Notes under the pieces: model-generated
What the model was told of the DNA's origin: nothing
Seen by the model: only the letters and a program-made list of their open reading frames with translations
Database searches by the model: none
Position numbers and translations under genes: made by a program
Assembly: GCA_946885845.1 (NCBI GenBank)
Contig: CAMPHJ010000002.1
Coordinates: 1 to 64,000, forward strand
Reading direction: 5' to 3'
Source of the DNA: an uncultured Sphingobium sp.
GTDB lineage: Bacteria; Pseudomonadota; Alphaproteobacteria; Sphingomonadales; Sphingomonadaceae
Length of the DNA: 64,000 nucleotides
Part shown: positions 19,806-28,400 of the stretch, piece by piece
Numbering within the stretch: the first letter of the stretch is position 1
How the letters are laid out: the number at the start of each line of letters is the position of its first letter

Positions 19806-19999
19806 CGGCTCTCGTCTGGCTGGTGCCGATTGCCCTGGCGATGGGCTTGGTAGGCTTGGGCGCCTTCCTGTGGTCCATGCGCAGCGGACAATATGACGAT
19901 CTTGATGGCGCGGCAGAACGCATCTTCATAGATGCCGGTGCCGACAGGCCAATGGCGAGCGTCGAAGATGACGCGACCGAGCCGAAACCCTCCAGGTAG
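19802..19999 (+). CDS. ccoS: cbb3 oxidase maturation protein CcoS
   Basis: 65 residues: one N-terminal span (VWLVPIALAMGLVGLGAFLWSM) then SGQYDDLDGAAERIFID, the invariant CcoS core. CcoS is needed for cofactor insertion into CcoN. The start overlaps the ccoI stop (ATGA). Confidence 0.93.
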   Translation: MTALVWLVPIALAMGLVGLGAFLWSMRSGQYDDLDGAAERIFIDAGADRPMASVEDDATEPKPSR

Positions 20000-20055
20000 T
20001 AGCGAGTTATTGAATGGGGATGATATTTGGCGAAAATGCGATCAAGGAAAATCCG

Positions 20056-20181
20056 ATGACGCGTACACATGGTTGGAATTGGGTCGGCATCCTGGCCTTC
20101 ATCTGCGGTGCGGCGGTCATCATCCCCAGCTTGATCGCTCTGGCGCTGAGTCTGCTTGCTGTTGTGCGCGATTTCCTTTGA
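20056..20181 (+). CDS. very small membrane protein closing the cco operon
   Basis: 41 residues: MTRTHGWNWVGILAFICG leads into a hydrophobic stretch (AAVIIPSLIALALSLLAVV) and ends RDFL. AAGGA stands at the right distance before the ATG, and it follows ccoS by 56 bases on the same strand. No family recognised; it could be an oxidase-associated microprotein. Confidence 0.5.
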   Translation: MTRTHGWNWVGILAFICGAAVIIPSLIALALSLLAVVRDFL

Positions 20182-20237
20182 TGTCCGCTGCGCTACTTCT
20201 CGATCGCTTCGTCAGCAACCGGCCGCAGCACCCGAGC

Positions 20238-20289
20238 TCCCGCTGACCAGCGCAAGCCGAGCGGCAGGTCGGCGCCAGCGCCAGCGGGA
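20238..20289. terminator. possible hairpin between convergent cco operon and ldhA
   Basis: TCCCGCTG at 20238-20245 is the exact complement of CAGCGGGA at 20282-20289, with GC-rich bases between. It lies between the ends of two convergent transcripts. There is no T-run, so it would be an imperfect or bidirectional terminator at best. Confidence 0.25.
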
Positions 20290-20298
20290 TTGCGATGC

Positions 20299-21309
20299 TC
20301 AGTCCGTCCGGGCGATCGTTACTGAATATCGCGGTGCGCCGTCGGCTTTGAAGCTGGAAAGATTTTCGATCGTGGTGGCGGCAATCGCCGTCATCGCCTC
20401 AGTGGTGAAGAAGGCCTGGTGCCCGGTGACGAGAACGTTGGGAAAAGTAAGCAGGCGGGCGAAGACGTCGTCGTGCAAAATCTTGTCGGAGAGGTTTTCG
20501 AAGAAAAGGTCTCCCTCCTCCTCGTACACGTCGAGGCCGAGGTAGCCGATAGCACCGGATTTCAGACCGGTGATCAGTGCGACCGTATCGACCAGCGCTC
20601 CGCGGCCGGTATTGATGAGCATAACGCCCCGCTTCATCTGCCGAAGCGCAGCGTCATCGATAAGGTGATGGGTTGCGGGGGTGAGCGGGCAATGCAGTGA
20701 CACGATGTCTGCTTCGGCAAGCAGATGGTCGAGGCCCACCGCTTCTGCGCCGATCTTCGCCATGTCCTGGTCGGGCGCGGGATCGAAGGCCAGAACCCGG
20801 CATCCGAAACCCACCAGGATGCGCGCAACCGCGATCCCGATCTTGCCCAAACCGATGATCCCGGCGGTCCGCCCCTTGAGGTCGAAACCGAGCAGACCAT
20901 CGAGCGAGAAATTGCCCTCTCGCACTCTGGCATAGGCACGGTGAATCTTACGGTTGAGAGAGAGGATCAGCGCGACCGTATGTTCGGCTACGGCGTCGGG
21001 TGAATAGGCCGGCACCCGGCCGATGGCGATGTCCAAAGCTTCGGCGGCGGCCAAATCGACGTGGTTGAAGCCGGCGCTACGCAGCGCCACCATTCGCGTC
21101 CCTCCCTGCGCCAGCATCTCCAGCACGGAACGATCGAGGACATCGTTGACGAAGGCACACACGGCATCGGCCCCCGCCGCAAGCGGCGCGGTTTCGAGCG
21201 TCAGGCGCGCCTCAAGGTAGCGCAGCCGGTGCGGCGCGCCGACTGCGTCGTTCGCGTCGCCGAGAAAGCGCCGGTCGTAAGCCTTGGTGCTGAAGATCGT
21301 TACGTTCAC
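20299..21309 (-). CDS. ldhA: D-lactate dehydrogenase (2-hydroxyacid dehydrogenase)
   Basis: 336 residues of the D-isomer-specific 2-hydroxyacid dehydrogenase family, closest in pattern to fermentative LdhA. Signatures: NAD-binding GIIGLGKIGIAVARIL, MKRGVMLINTGRGALVD with substrate Arg context, LDVYEEEGDLFFE, and VLVTGHQAFFTTEAM with the catalytic His. It reduces pyruvate to D-lactate with NADH, a low-oxygen reaction fitting its place next to the cbb3 operon. The start is GTG with AAAGGAG upstream. Convergent with the cco genes. Confidence 0.85.
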   Translation of the reverse strand: MNVTIFSTKAYDRRFLGDANDAVGAPHRLRYLEARLTLETAPLAAGADAVCAFVNDVLDRSVLEMLAQGGTRMVALRSAGFNHVDLAAAEALDIAIGRVPAYSPDAVAEHTVALILSLNRKIHRAYARVREGNFSLDGLLGFDLKGRTAGIIGLGKIGIAVARILVGFGCRVLAFDPAPDQDMAKIGAEAVGLDHLLAEADIVSLHCPLTPATHHLIDDAALRQMKRGVMLINTGRGALVDTVALITGLKSGAIGYLGLDVYEEEGDLFFENLSDKILHDDVFARLLTFPNVLVTGHQAFFTTEAMTAIAATTIENLSSFKADGAPRYSVTIARTD

Positions 21310-21995
21310 CGGGTGCTCCTTTTGTATACCTCGGCGCCTCGCGCGGGAAGCCTCTTCAATCGCCGTGCCGCTTTGCTAATGACTTTTCCATTATCCTACG
21401 GCAAGGACGCGGCTGGCGTCCTCATGGGTGCGGCATTGGGTGCCAGAACAAATCAATGCCTCGGCGGAGCGTGGCGCGGCTGCTCAAAGTGTTCCGCGCG
21501 CACTCCACCCGCGTCGGTCCGCGAGTTTCAGAACAGCATATTTCAGCTTAGAACCAGCAATCCGCTGTTCTTGCCTTTCGTCTATCATTGGCTCGATCTG
21601 GAATGGAGATCGACATCAATCTTGGCGCCTCTGAGGTTCTGCGCCAAGCTGGAATAATTGAAGACGATCAGCCCTGACTGAAACCCAAGCTTGTGTCACG
21701 GGCGATCGATCGCGCTTATTCCGTGAAGGAGAATTCACTTTGGATCTACCCTTGCGGCGTGCGCGCCGCTGGACTGAGAAGACGTGCATCGCCAGCTAAC
21801 GTATAGACGGCGTTCCTTGAACAGAATCAGCCATCGGCGAGGTCTTTTCCGAGGCACACGCGTTATGCTTAAGAGGATTTTCTCTTTATATCTGCGGGTT
21901 AAGTCCGCGTTGAGATGGCGGGCATGGCAATCGAACTGTCGTGCTAAAATAGCTCACTCTAACGGTGTGAAGTATCGGTCAGCCGACAGATGCGC
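21310..21995. other. long gene-free stretch between ldhA and element remnants
   Basis: No open frame of recognisable type on either strand. A strong AAGGAGAATTCAC site before a TTG at about 21740 leads only into a 19-codon frame. The 3' half (21850-21990) is noticeably less GC-rich than its surroundings. Probably the promoter region of ldhA plus degraded element DNA. Confidence 0.4.
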
Positions 21996-22214
21996 TTAGA
22001 ATTTCCGTCGCTTGCCTTCGAACCCGTCTTTCACGTCGTTGATCCAAGCGATCACCTCTCGATCGCTCCAGCGAGAGGCGAATGACGATACTTTGTAGGG
22101 CGCTGGGAATCTTCCTTCCTGAATGAGCCGGTAGATCATCGACTTTCCAAGGCCGACCCGACGCTTGACCTCATCCAGCTTGATGAGCCGATCGGAGTCC
22201 TCGTCCCCGCTCAT
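21996..22214 (-). CDS. AlpA-family excisionase-like DNA-binding protein
   Basis: 72 residues with the MerR-like AlpA motif: LIKLDEVKRRVGLGKSMIYRLIQEG then FPAPYKV, SRWSDREVIAWIND. Such proteins activate integrase/excision genes of prophages and conjugative elements. The start overlaps the DUF2274 stop by four bases. Its neighbours (DUF2274, TrbI end) show it came from a Trb-type conjugative element. Confidence 0.85.
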   Translation of the reverse strand: MSGDEDSDRLIKLDEVKRRVGLGKSMIYRLIQEGRFPAPYKVSSFASRWSDREVIAWINDVKDGFEGKRRKF

Positions 22215-22441
22215 CTCGGCCTCCGCATCCGTGCGTCACGCTCGCGTACAAAGCTGCGATCACCCTCAAGAAAGGCAGCGAGCATCGCAGGGATCAAATC
22301 GACGACGGGTTCCTCGACGCCGTAAGTCTCTGCGTAGATCACTGCGTAGGACTGGAGCGCTGCCAGGAGATCTGGCGTGATCGTGATGGAGAGCTTCACC
22401 GGTGTGCGATCGGGCAACTTGCCCAGCTTGAGATCGGCCAT
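22211..22441 (-). CDS. DUF2274 protein of a Trb conjugation locus
   Basis: 76 residues: LKLGKLPDRTPVKLSITITPDLLAALQSYA then YAETYG, VVDLIPAMLAAFLEGDRSF. This small ribbon-helix-helix-like protein is normally encoded directly after trbI in integrative conjugative elements. Here it follows the trbI fragment by one base and overlaps alpA. Intact by itself but stranded. Confidence 0.85.
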   Translation of the reverse strand: MADLKLGKLPDRTPVKLSITITPDLLAALQSYAVIYAETYGVEEPVVDLIPAMLAAFLEGDRSFVRERDARMRRPR

Positions 22442-22442
22442 G

Positions 22443-22907
22443 TCAGCTCGCCTTTCCGCGCCATGGCGTAAGAATGAGATCGCGGGTCACCAACACGTGT
22501 ACCGGCGCACCGGGTCGGATCGTGATCGTCGGCTGGATGTCGAGGTTGCGCTGCGTGATCTGGTCGCCGGCCCGCGCGGTATTGGACTGCGCGGATTCGC
22601 GGATTGCCTGCACGAGGTCGCTCTCGCCGGAGATCGACAACTCGGACCCGACACCGAGAAGCGTGGCGATCGCCACGCCCTTGAGCAGGGTCCAAGTGTG
22701 GAAATCGACTTTGTCGGCAAGGCCGGCATATCCCGCCGCGTCGGTCGCCGGCATGTTGTCGAGTCGGACGGAACTGCCGTCGGGCAGGATCAGCCGCTGC
22801 CAGATGACGAGCGCGCGCCGCTGGCCGAACGCGACCACGCTGTCATACTTGCCGATCAGGCGGGCGCCTTGCGGCACGAGCAGGATACCCGCCAGCCTCC
22901 TGACCAC
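22443..22907 (-). pseudogene. trbI: C-terminal fragment of conjugation protein TrbI (VirB10-like)
   Basis: From about residue 8 (ILLVPQGARLIGKYDSVV) the frame matches the periplasmic C-terminal domain of TrbI: FGQRRALVIWQRLILPDGSS, LDNMPATDAAGYAGLADKVD, LKGVAIATLLGVGSEL, ending in LDIQPTITIRPGAPVHVLV. About 150 of some 400 residues survive; the membrane anchor and proline-rich part are gone. Upstream in the same frame the sequence belongs to an unrelated gene remnant, so the 5' end is a recombination joint at about 22886. Confidence 0.85.
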
Positions 22908-22952
22908 CTCGCCGTCCGCGAGGTAGATTTCGGGCTTACCGGATCCATCAGG

Positions 22953-23126
22953 CTACGCGCCCACTTCGCCGGCGCCCCGACGCATCTCCAGAATCGCGGT
23001 GAGCGAGATCGGCAGCTTGTCGATCACTAGAAATTTGATGCAAAGTGCCGCAACGACCAGGATCACGACGATCACCGATGCTATGATCTTCAGACGGGAT
23101 CGTTTGAGGGCTTTCGCGGTCTGCAT
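22953..23126 (-). pseudogene. N-terminal remnant of an unidentified membrane-anchored protein
   Basis: 57 codons from ATG: a basic start (MQTAKALKRSRLKI), one membrane span (IIASVIVVILVVAALCI), then DKLPISLTAILEMRRGAG, then a TAG stop. Past the stop the frame continues as PDGSGKPEIYLADGEVV and then joins the trbI fragment. It lies just after a sulfatase 3' end in the same direction. Function unknown. Confidence 0.45.
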
Positions 23127-23143
23127 GAACTCAATCCTGTCAA

Positions 23144-23332
23144 CTATTGCGCAGCGTTGTTTGAGGCCGCGCTTTGATCGTCTTGCGCGACATCGATGGT
23201 GATCTTCCGGATCTTGCCGTCGAACCGGGGGTTGGCTGCATATTCGGATGTGACCAGGGTTCCGGTATCGTTACCAATGTCGAATGTTTCGGTAGGATCG
23301 GCCGGGATGGGCGCGACGTTGTCGATCCGGCC
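23144..23332 (-). pseudogene. C-terminal end of an arylsulfatase
   Basis: 63 codons: GRIDNVAPIPADPTETFDIG, NDTGTLVTSEYAANP and FDGKIRKITIDV before the stop. The order ETFDxGxDTGTPV, then FxGKIxKxxI is the standard C-terminus of alkaline-phosphatase-fold arylsulfatases. The catalytic N-terminal ~450 residues are missing, cut at a joint near 23335. Confidence 0.6.
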
Positions 23333-23335
23333 ATC

Positions 23336-23616
23336 CGATCGACATCAAAACCTTGGCGCAAAAGGAGAAGGTAACGGCTTCCTGGATGACGAGAGTACTT
23401 CGACTTGCCTTCCTCTCGCCAGCGGTGACCGAGGCCATTCTCGCAGGCACGCAGAGGGGAGGCTTGGATGGAACCCTGCTGCTCGCCACCGGCGCTGTCG
23501 ATCCGGGCTGGGATGTCCAGGCGCGCGGGCTGCTGCCCCGTGCGGGCGGCCCTGGAGCCGCTGTCCCAATTTCAGTGGGACAGGCTCCTCTCAGACTACT
23601 GACTGAAAATCGCTGA
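23336..23616 (+). pseudogene. C-terminal remnant of a serine-recombinase-like protein
   Basis: The frame reads TLAQKEKVTASWMTRVLRLA, FLSPAVTEAILAGTQRGGLDGT and LLLATGAVDPGWDVQARGLL. The helix-turn-helix with RLLRLAFLAPDIVEAILAGxQ-like wording recalls the C-terminus of large serine recombinases. No catalytic serine domain is upstream; the 5' side joins the sulfatase fragment. Confidence 0.4.
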
Positions 23617-23996
23617 CCCACTTCCGGACACGGGGCCGGTTGCCTTCAATGGTTTCCGAAAAGGCGGCGGCTGCCACACGGGCAGGGGCACCAACTGCGT
23701 CGTGGATGGCGACACTTTCTGGATGCAGGGGCAGAAAATCCGGGTCGCCGACATCGATGCGCGTGAGACGCATCCGCCCCGCTGTCCATATGAAGCCGAC
23801 CTTGGAGCGCGCGCTACGGAACCGGAACAAGCTACAACCGGGTGACGGCGATCTGCAGCAACGAGGCAGGTGTCGAGGTCAACTGTGCAATGATCCAGAG
23901 CGGCACCGCAGTAATCTGGCCCCTACAATTCGGAAAAGCCCATCTGCCAAAGGTGAAGTTTGGCCGATTTCGGAATGTCGGCTTACCGGCGGGTAA
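23600..23996 (+). pseudogene. remnant of a thermonuclease (SNase)-like protein
   Basis: Frame one gives FRKGGGCHTGRGTNCVVDGD, TFWMQGQKIRVADIDARETH and PPRCPYEADLGARAT, the DGDT / R-x-x-x-I-D-A-x-E / H-P core of SNase-like domains. A deletion or frameshift near 23825 moves the reading to YNRVTAICSNEAGVEVNCAM and IQSGTAVIWP, a second SNase-like C-terminal segment. The middle is lost, so it is not functional. Confidence 0.5.
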
Positions 23997-24265
23997 GAGG
24001 GGATAGCCACCGGTCCTCTTTAGGGCAGGAGACACGATTGTGGGCGGAAAAAGCTGCCTGTCGCCCATCGACCAAAAGAGGACGGCGTGAAACGCTCGGC
24101 CCGCGCCTCGCAAGGAGACATTCGCCCGACGATTGCCTCAGGCCCCGATTAATTGAACGATATCGCTCCTTTCGTGTTGTACTGCCCTTGACGGGTCCGT
24201 AGCTTAGCTGCCAGAAGCGGTAATCAGGTGATGCGCGCGCGCGCCGCTTCTGATGAGGGTTTCAC
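23997..24265. other. intergenic upstream of the esterase gene
   Basis: No gene seen. It probably holds the promoter of the plus-strand esterase gene. An ATTAATTGAACGATAT stretch (24150-24165) is AT-rich against the background and may belong to a promoter. Confidence 0.3.
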
Positions 24266-25174
24266 ATGCGCACTTCGGTTGCGGTTTCGGCTCTTGCTTC
24301 ACTTTTCCTTATTGTCCCTGCCACCTTCGCAGAGGCCCAAATCACACCTCCGGCCGAGACTGCCCGAGCAATTCCACTCGGCACCGGGGAGGTGCCTGGC
24401 GCGATTGGACCAGAAATTTGGTTCGGTACGCCTGGGAACATCAGCGTACGCAACACCGTAACGGCGAGCTTACTGCCCGTGCTCCCGGAAGCGACACGCG
24501 CTACAGGTGCCGCTGCTATTGTTGCACCCGGCGGTGGATTCATGACCCTGGCTTGGGAGCACGAAGGCATGGAAGTGGCCCGAGCGCTTGCTGACCGCGG
24601 CATCGCTGCGTTCGTCCTCAAATATCGCCTAGAGCCTGCTCCCCGGGATTGGGGGGCATTCGGCAAGGCGATGAACGCCCGCATGTTGAACTGGATAGGC
24701 AAGCCCGGTGAGGGACTGCGGATCACCACTCCTCCGTCTGCCATCGAAGACGGAATTGCAGCATTGAAGTTTGTCCGGGTTCATGCGGCGCGATGGAAAG
24801 TTGATCCCGCTCACGTTGGCATGATTGGCTTTTCGGCTGGTGCGCGCGCCACCCTGAGAGTTGTCCTCGAGGCCGCTGCCGCTGATCGCCCTGCCTTCGC
24901 TGCCATGATCTACCCGCCTATGGAAGCCGTCGAAGTCCCCCGCGATGCCCCGCCAGCGTTTGTAGCAATGGCCACGGATGATCCCTTGTCGGGTCGCGCG
25001 GGCTACGGCCTGATCCAGAGTTGGGTCACCGCTCGTCGACCAATAGAATTTCACGCGTTCCAGAAGGGCGGGCACGGCTTCGGTCTTGGGCTTCCCGCCA
25101 CCACCACCGAGGGATGGATCGACGGGCTAATCCGCTGGCTACAACTCAACGGCTTCGACCACACGAAGAAGTAG
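24266..25174 (+). CDS. exported alpha/beta-hydrolase (carbohydrate-esterase-like)
   Basis: 302 residues with a signal peptide (MRTSVAVSALASLFLIVPATFAEA in outline). Core motifs: VAPGGGFMTLAWEHEG (oxyanion hole), VGMIGFSAGARATL (nucleophile Ser in GFSAG), DDPLSG (acid) and GGHGFGLGL (His). The closest general type is the BD-FAE/xylan-esterase-like group that removes acyl groups from sugars outside the cytoplasm. It precedes a sugar-handling operon in the same direction, separated by the opposite-strand pseudoazurin gene. Confidence 0.8.
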   Translation: MRTSVAVSALASLFLIVPATFAEAQITPPAETARAIPLGTGEVPGAIGPEIWFGTPGNISVRNTVTASLLPVLPEATRATGAAAIVAPGGGFMTLAWEHEGMEVARALADRGIAAFVLKYRLEPAPRDWGAFGKAMNARMLNWIGKPGEGLRITTPPSAIEDGIAALKFVRVHAARWKVDPAHVGMIGFSAGARATLRVVLEAAAADRPAFAAMIYPPMEAVEVPRDAPPAFVAMATDDPLSGRAGYGLIQSWVTARRPIEFHAFQKGGHGFGLGLPATTTEGWIDGLIRWLQLNGFDHTKK

Positions 25175-25503
25175 GCATTCCACCTCTCGCTACGTTCAGG
25201 TCCTCTAACGGCAAAAGCAGCTGGTCTCCTATCCACCCATCCCGGCGATTTGGCCGGGTCAAAGACGTGGCGAGTCGCGCCGGTGCTGCCGGTCCGGTCT
25301 ACAGCAACCGCGACCAAGACACCGCGGAGCACCAAGCCCGGCACGAGGAAATATAGAAGGGATTTGCCGGCTCACGAGGAGGCGGGAAGGTGCTCCTCAA
25401 CCCGTGCCCCACCTTCGCGCCCACGCGGCGGTGCAGTTGCTCTACCAGTGCTCAAATAACTCGCAATACTCGCACCGTCAGTTTCCTCGTGGCCCGCTCC
25501 AAG
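25175..25503. other. intergenic with a LacI-like scrap
   Basis: No intact gene. In one plus-strand frame 25258-25296 reads VKDVASRAGAAG, which resembles the first helix-turn-helix of LacI-type repressors, but the frame degenerates at once. It may be a relic of the regulator of the sugar locus. Confidence 0.3.
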
Positions 25504-25941
25504 TCACCGCCCACGTCCTAAGTATTGGAGCATCCGGGTCTTGCCCATCCCAGGCAGCTTAGCCGCAGCAGCCTGAACTTGCGCCTTATTTGCGGCAGAT
25601 CCAACCTGAACAATTCCGACCATGCCCATGCCGAGATGCGGCAAGCACTTGTAGCCATAAAGCCCGGGCTTGCTGAACCTCACCACGATCTCCTGGTCGA
25701 TCTTGCCCTTGAACGGGGCTGCACCTTGCGGGATCATCCCGGCAATGCTCTCAGCATTGTGGCCCTTGTTGGTCGCAACGAACTTGACCGTGTCGCCAGG
25801 CGCAACATTGAGGTAGGCCGGCTCAAATACCATCATGCCTTCGGTGCCCTTGTTGAGCATCTTGACCTGATGCTCCTTGGCCTCTGCCGCCGTCGCAAAC
25901 AACCCCAAGCCGACAACGGCGCTGATAACCATTTTCAACAT
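25504..25941 (-). CDS. pseudoazurin, type 1 blue copper protein
   Basis: 145 residues. Signal peptide [21 protein letters not shown], then the cupredoxin: [36 protein letters not shown] (first His ligand), and [20 protein letters not shown] with the Cys, His and Met ligands. Pseudoazurin carries electrons in the periplasm, often to nitrite or N2O reductases or to oxidases. The ATG at 25941 has GGGAGAACGT in front; the frame remains open further upstream without signal character. It is divergent from the sugar operon, so it might accept electrons from its dehydrogenase (inference). Confidence 0.9.
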   Translation of the reverse strand: MLKMVISAVVGLGLFATAAEAKEHQVKMLNKGTEGMMVFEPAYLNVAPGDTVKFVATNKGHNAESIAGMIPQGAAPFKGKIDQEIVVRFSKPGLYGYKCLPHLGMGMVGIVQVGSAANKAQVQAAAAKLPGMGKTRMLQYLGRGR

Positions 25942-26040
25942 ACGTTCTCCCATGATCGTGGCATTCCCGGAGTGGTGCAAGCGCGCTTTGCCCACAGCAT
26001 TTTTTCGCGTCAATTTTGATGACCTAGCGCATCTGCCTGT

Positions 26041-26087
26041 GCCCTTCAAAGAAAATTGGACTTGTCCGTCCATTTTGTTTGAAGGGC
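26041..26087. promoter_or_regulatory. 10-bp inverted repeat between divergent pseudoazurin and sugar operon
   Basis: GCCCTTCAAA (26041-26050) and TTTGAAGGGC (26078-26087) are perfect inverted copies. Inside them TGGAC-TTGTCC-GTCCA forms a smaller one. The nested symmetry sits 87 bases before the Gfo/Idh start and 100 bases before the pseudoazurin start. It could be a paired operator or an RNA hairpin. No protein can be assigned from sequence. Confidence 0.45.
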
Positions 26088-26173
26088 TGCTGCGTCGGTG
26101 ATATGCAGCAAACGGGAAGAGCGGGAGGATCGCGCGTTGTGCGCGCCATCCTGCCTACCCGAGGAGGAGCCTG

Positions 26174-27313
26174 ATGGAACGAGTGCGTTACGGCATGATC
26201 GGTGGCGGCAAGGGCGCATTTATCGGCGGCGTCCATCGCACTGCCGCGGCTATCGCCGGCAACTGGCAGCTCGTCGCGGGCGCCTTTTCCTCGACATCCG
26301 ATGTCTCTCGCGCTTCGGGGCTGGAACTGGGCATCGACCCCGCTCGCACCTACGGCTCGTGGCGGGAGATGCTTGCCGCCGAAGCCGCTCTTCCTGCGGT
26401 GGAGCGGATCGAAGCTGTGGCGATCGTCACCCCGAACCATATGCATGCAGCGCCAGCGATTGCTGCACTTGAGGCGGGCTTCGACGTCATCATCGAAAAG
26501 CCGCTGGCCGATACCCCGGAGGCGGCGCAGGCGATTGCCGATGCCGCCGAGCAAACCGGCCGCCGCATCGCCGTGACCCATACCTACACCGGCTATCCGT
26601 TGGTTAAGCAGGCCCGGCGGCTCGTTACTTCCGGCAAGTTTGGCAAGGTCCGCCGCGTTGCGGTGCGCTACATGCAGGACTGGCTGTCGCGCCCTGAGGA
26701 CCTGATCGAGAACAAGCAGGCCGAGTGGCGGGTCGACCCGACGCGCTCCGGAGAAGCGGGTGCGTTCGGCGACATCGGCACCCACGCGGCGAACTTGGTC
26801 GAATTCATCACCGGAGAGCGGCTATCCGCAATCTGTGCGGATCTCTCGATGCTTCCTGGCCGCCGGATCGATGATGATGGCGCCGCCCTGTTCCGGCTCT
26901 CCGGAGGAGGGCGCGGGACGCTAATGGCCAGCCAGGTTTGCGTGGGCGACATCAATGACCTGACGATCGATGTCTACTGCGACGACGCCGGCCTCCACTG
27001 GCGCCAGGAAGAGCCGAACACATTGCGCATCGGATATCGCGACCGGCCGACGGAGATTTGGCACGCCGGTGCCAACAGAGCCTATCTCGCTCCCGATGTC
27101 CTTGCCATCCAGCGCACGCCTGCCGGGCACCCGGAGGGCTATTTGGAAGCTTTCGCCAACATCTATTCCGCATTCGGACGCGCAATTCGCGGGACGGAAG
27201 ATGCTTTGGACGAGCCGGGGTTCGCGACGATCGCCGACGCTCTGTCGGGAATGAACTTCATCCGTGCCAGCTTGCAATCCAGCCGCGCCGGCGCGGTCTG
27301 GACCGACCTTTGA
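26174..27313 (+). CDS. Gfo/Idh/MocA-family NAD(P)-dependent sugar oxidoreductase
   Basis: 379 residues. N-terminal Rossmann motif YGMIGGGKGAFIGGVHR, AIVTPNHMHAAPAIAAL, and the family hallmark IIEKPLADTPEAA, then the beta-sheet domain with EAGAFGDIGTHAANLVEF where the conserved D and H of the active site lie. These cytoplasmic enzymes oxidise or reduce a ring hydroxyl/ketone of sugars or polyols. GAGGAGG precedes the ATG. It is the first gene of a six- to seven-gene unit; the adjacent TIM-barrel genes suggest they act on the same keto-sugar. Confidence 0.85.
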   Translation: MERVRYGMIGGGKGAFIGGVHRTAAAIAGNWQLVAGAFSSTSDVSRASGLELGIDPARTYGSWREMLAAEAALPAVERIEAVAIVTPNHMHAAPAIAALEAGFDVIIEKPLADTPEAAQAIADAAEQTGRRIAVTHTYTGYPLVKQARRLVTSGKFGKVRRVAVRYMQDWLSRPEDLIENKQAEWRVDPTRSGEAGAFGDIGTHAANLVEFITGERLSAICADLSMLPGRRIDDDGAALFRLSGGGRGTLMASQVCVGDINDLTIDVYCDDAGLHWRQEEPNTLRIGYRDRPTEIWHAGANRAYLAPDVLAIQRTPAGHPEGYLEAFANIYSAFGRAIRGTEDALDEPGFATIADALSGMNFIRASLQSSRAGAVWTDL

Positions 27314-27324
27314 GAGGACATGCC

Positions 27325-28398
27325 ATGAAAGGTCCTGCAATTTTCCTCGCGCAGTTCGCGGGTAGCGAGGCGCCATTTAACACTCTCGATTCCATCACCC
27401 GCTATATGGGCGATCTTGGTTATAAGGGCGTGCAGATACCCACGTGGGAAACCGGCCTGTTCGACCTTCGCAGGGCAGCGGAAAGCCAGGATTACGTGGA
27501 CGAGGTCAAGGGCATCTGCGCCAACAACGGCGTCGAGGTCACCGAACTGTCAACGCACCTTCAAGGCCAGCTTGTCGCCACCCATCCGGCCTATGATCGG
27601 CTGTTCGACGGTTTTGCACCGGCGTACCTCCACGGCAATCCTAGGGCACGCACCGAGTGGGCGGTCGATCAGGTCAAGCTCGCTGCCAAGGCCAGCCAAC
27701 GTTTCGGCTGCACCGCCCACGCGACATTCTCGGGCGCGCTGATGTGGCACACGGTCTATCCCTGGCCGCAACGGCCTGCGGGTCTCGTCGAGCAGGGTTT
27801 CGCAGAACTAGCCCGGCGTTGGCGGCCAATACTCGACACTTTCGAAGACAATGGCGTGAATGTCTGCTTTGAGTTGCATCCAGGTGAAGATCTGCATGAC
27901 GGCGTGACGTTCGAGCGGTTCTTGGCTGAGCTGGACAACCATTCCCGAGCTAACATTCTCTACGATCCCAGCCACTTCGTGCTGCAGCACCTCGATTATC
28001 TGGCGTTCATCGACATCTATCATGAGCGGATCAAGGCATTCCACGTCAAGGATGCGGAGTTTCGCCCCAGCGGCCGCGCAGGGGTCTATGGCTCTTATTC
28101 ACCATGGGCCGAACGGCCCGGTCGCTTCCGCTCACTGGGCGATGGTCAGGTCGACTTTACCGGCATTTTCACCAAGCTGACGCATTACGGTTATCAGGGC
28201 TGGGTCGTGCTCGAGTGGGAGTGCGCCTTCAAGCATCCCGAGCAGGGCGCCGCCGAGGGCGCGCCGTTCATTGCGCGCCACATGATCCGCAAGGCTGACA
28301 AGGCGTTCGACGACTTTGCCGGCGGCGCCAGCGATCCGGCGCTGCTCAACGATGTGCTGGGTCTTACGCAAAAGCACCAGGTCACGTTAGGGGGATGA
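27325..28398 (+). CDS. xylose-isomerase-like TIM-barrel sugar isomerase/epimerase
   Basis: 357 residues starting MKGPAIFLAQFAGSEAPF. Metal-binding residues of the AP-endonuclease-2/xylose isomerase-like barrel are visible: VCFELHPGEDLHDG (Glu), ILYDPSHFVLQ (Asp/His), IKAFHVKDAEFRPSG (His/Asp) and WVVLEWECAF (Glu). Enzymes of this group isomerise or epimerise sugars and cleave 3-oxo-glycosides in C-deglycosidase systems. The ATG is 11 bases after the Gfo/Idh stop. Its stop overlaps the frame of the MFS gene. Confidence 0.82.
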   Translation: MKGPAIFLAQFAGSEAPFNTLDSITRYMGDLGYKGVQIPTWETGLFDLRRAAESQDYVDEVKGICANNGVEVTELSTHLQGQLVATHPAYDRLFDGFAPAYLHGNPRARTEWAVDQVKLAAKASQRFGCTAHATFSGALMWHTVYPWPQRPAGLVEQGFAELARRWRPILDTFEDNGVNVCFELHPGEDLHDGVTFERFLAELDNHSRANILYDPSHFVLQHLDYLAFIDIYHERIKAFHVKDAEFRPSGRAGVYGSYSPWAERPGRFRSLGDGQVDFTGIFTKLTHYGYQGWVVLEWECAFKHPEQGAAEGAPFIARHMIRKADKAFDDFAGGASDPALLNDVLGLTQKHQVTLGG

Positions 28399-28400
28399 TC

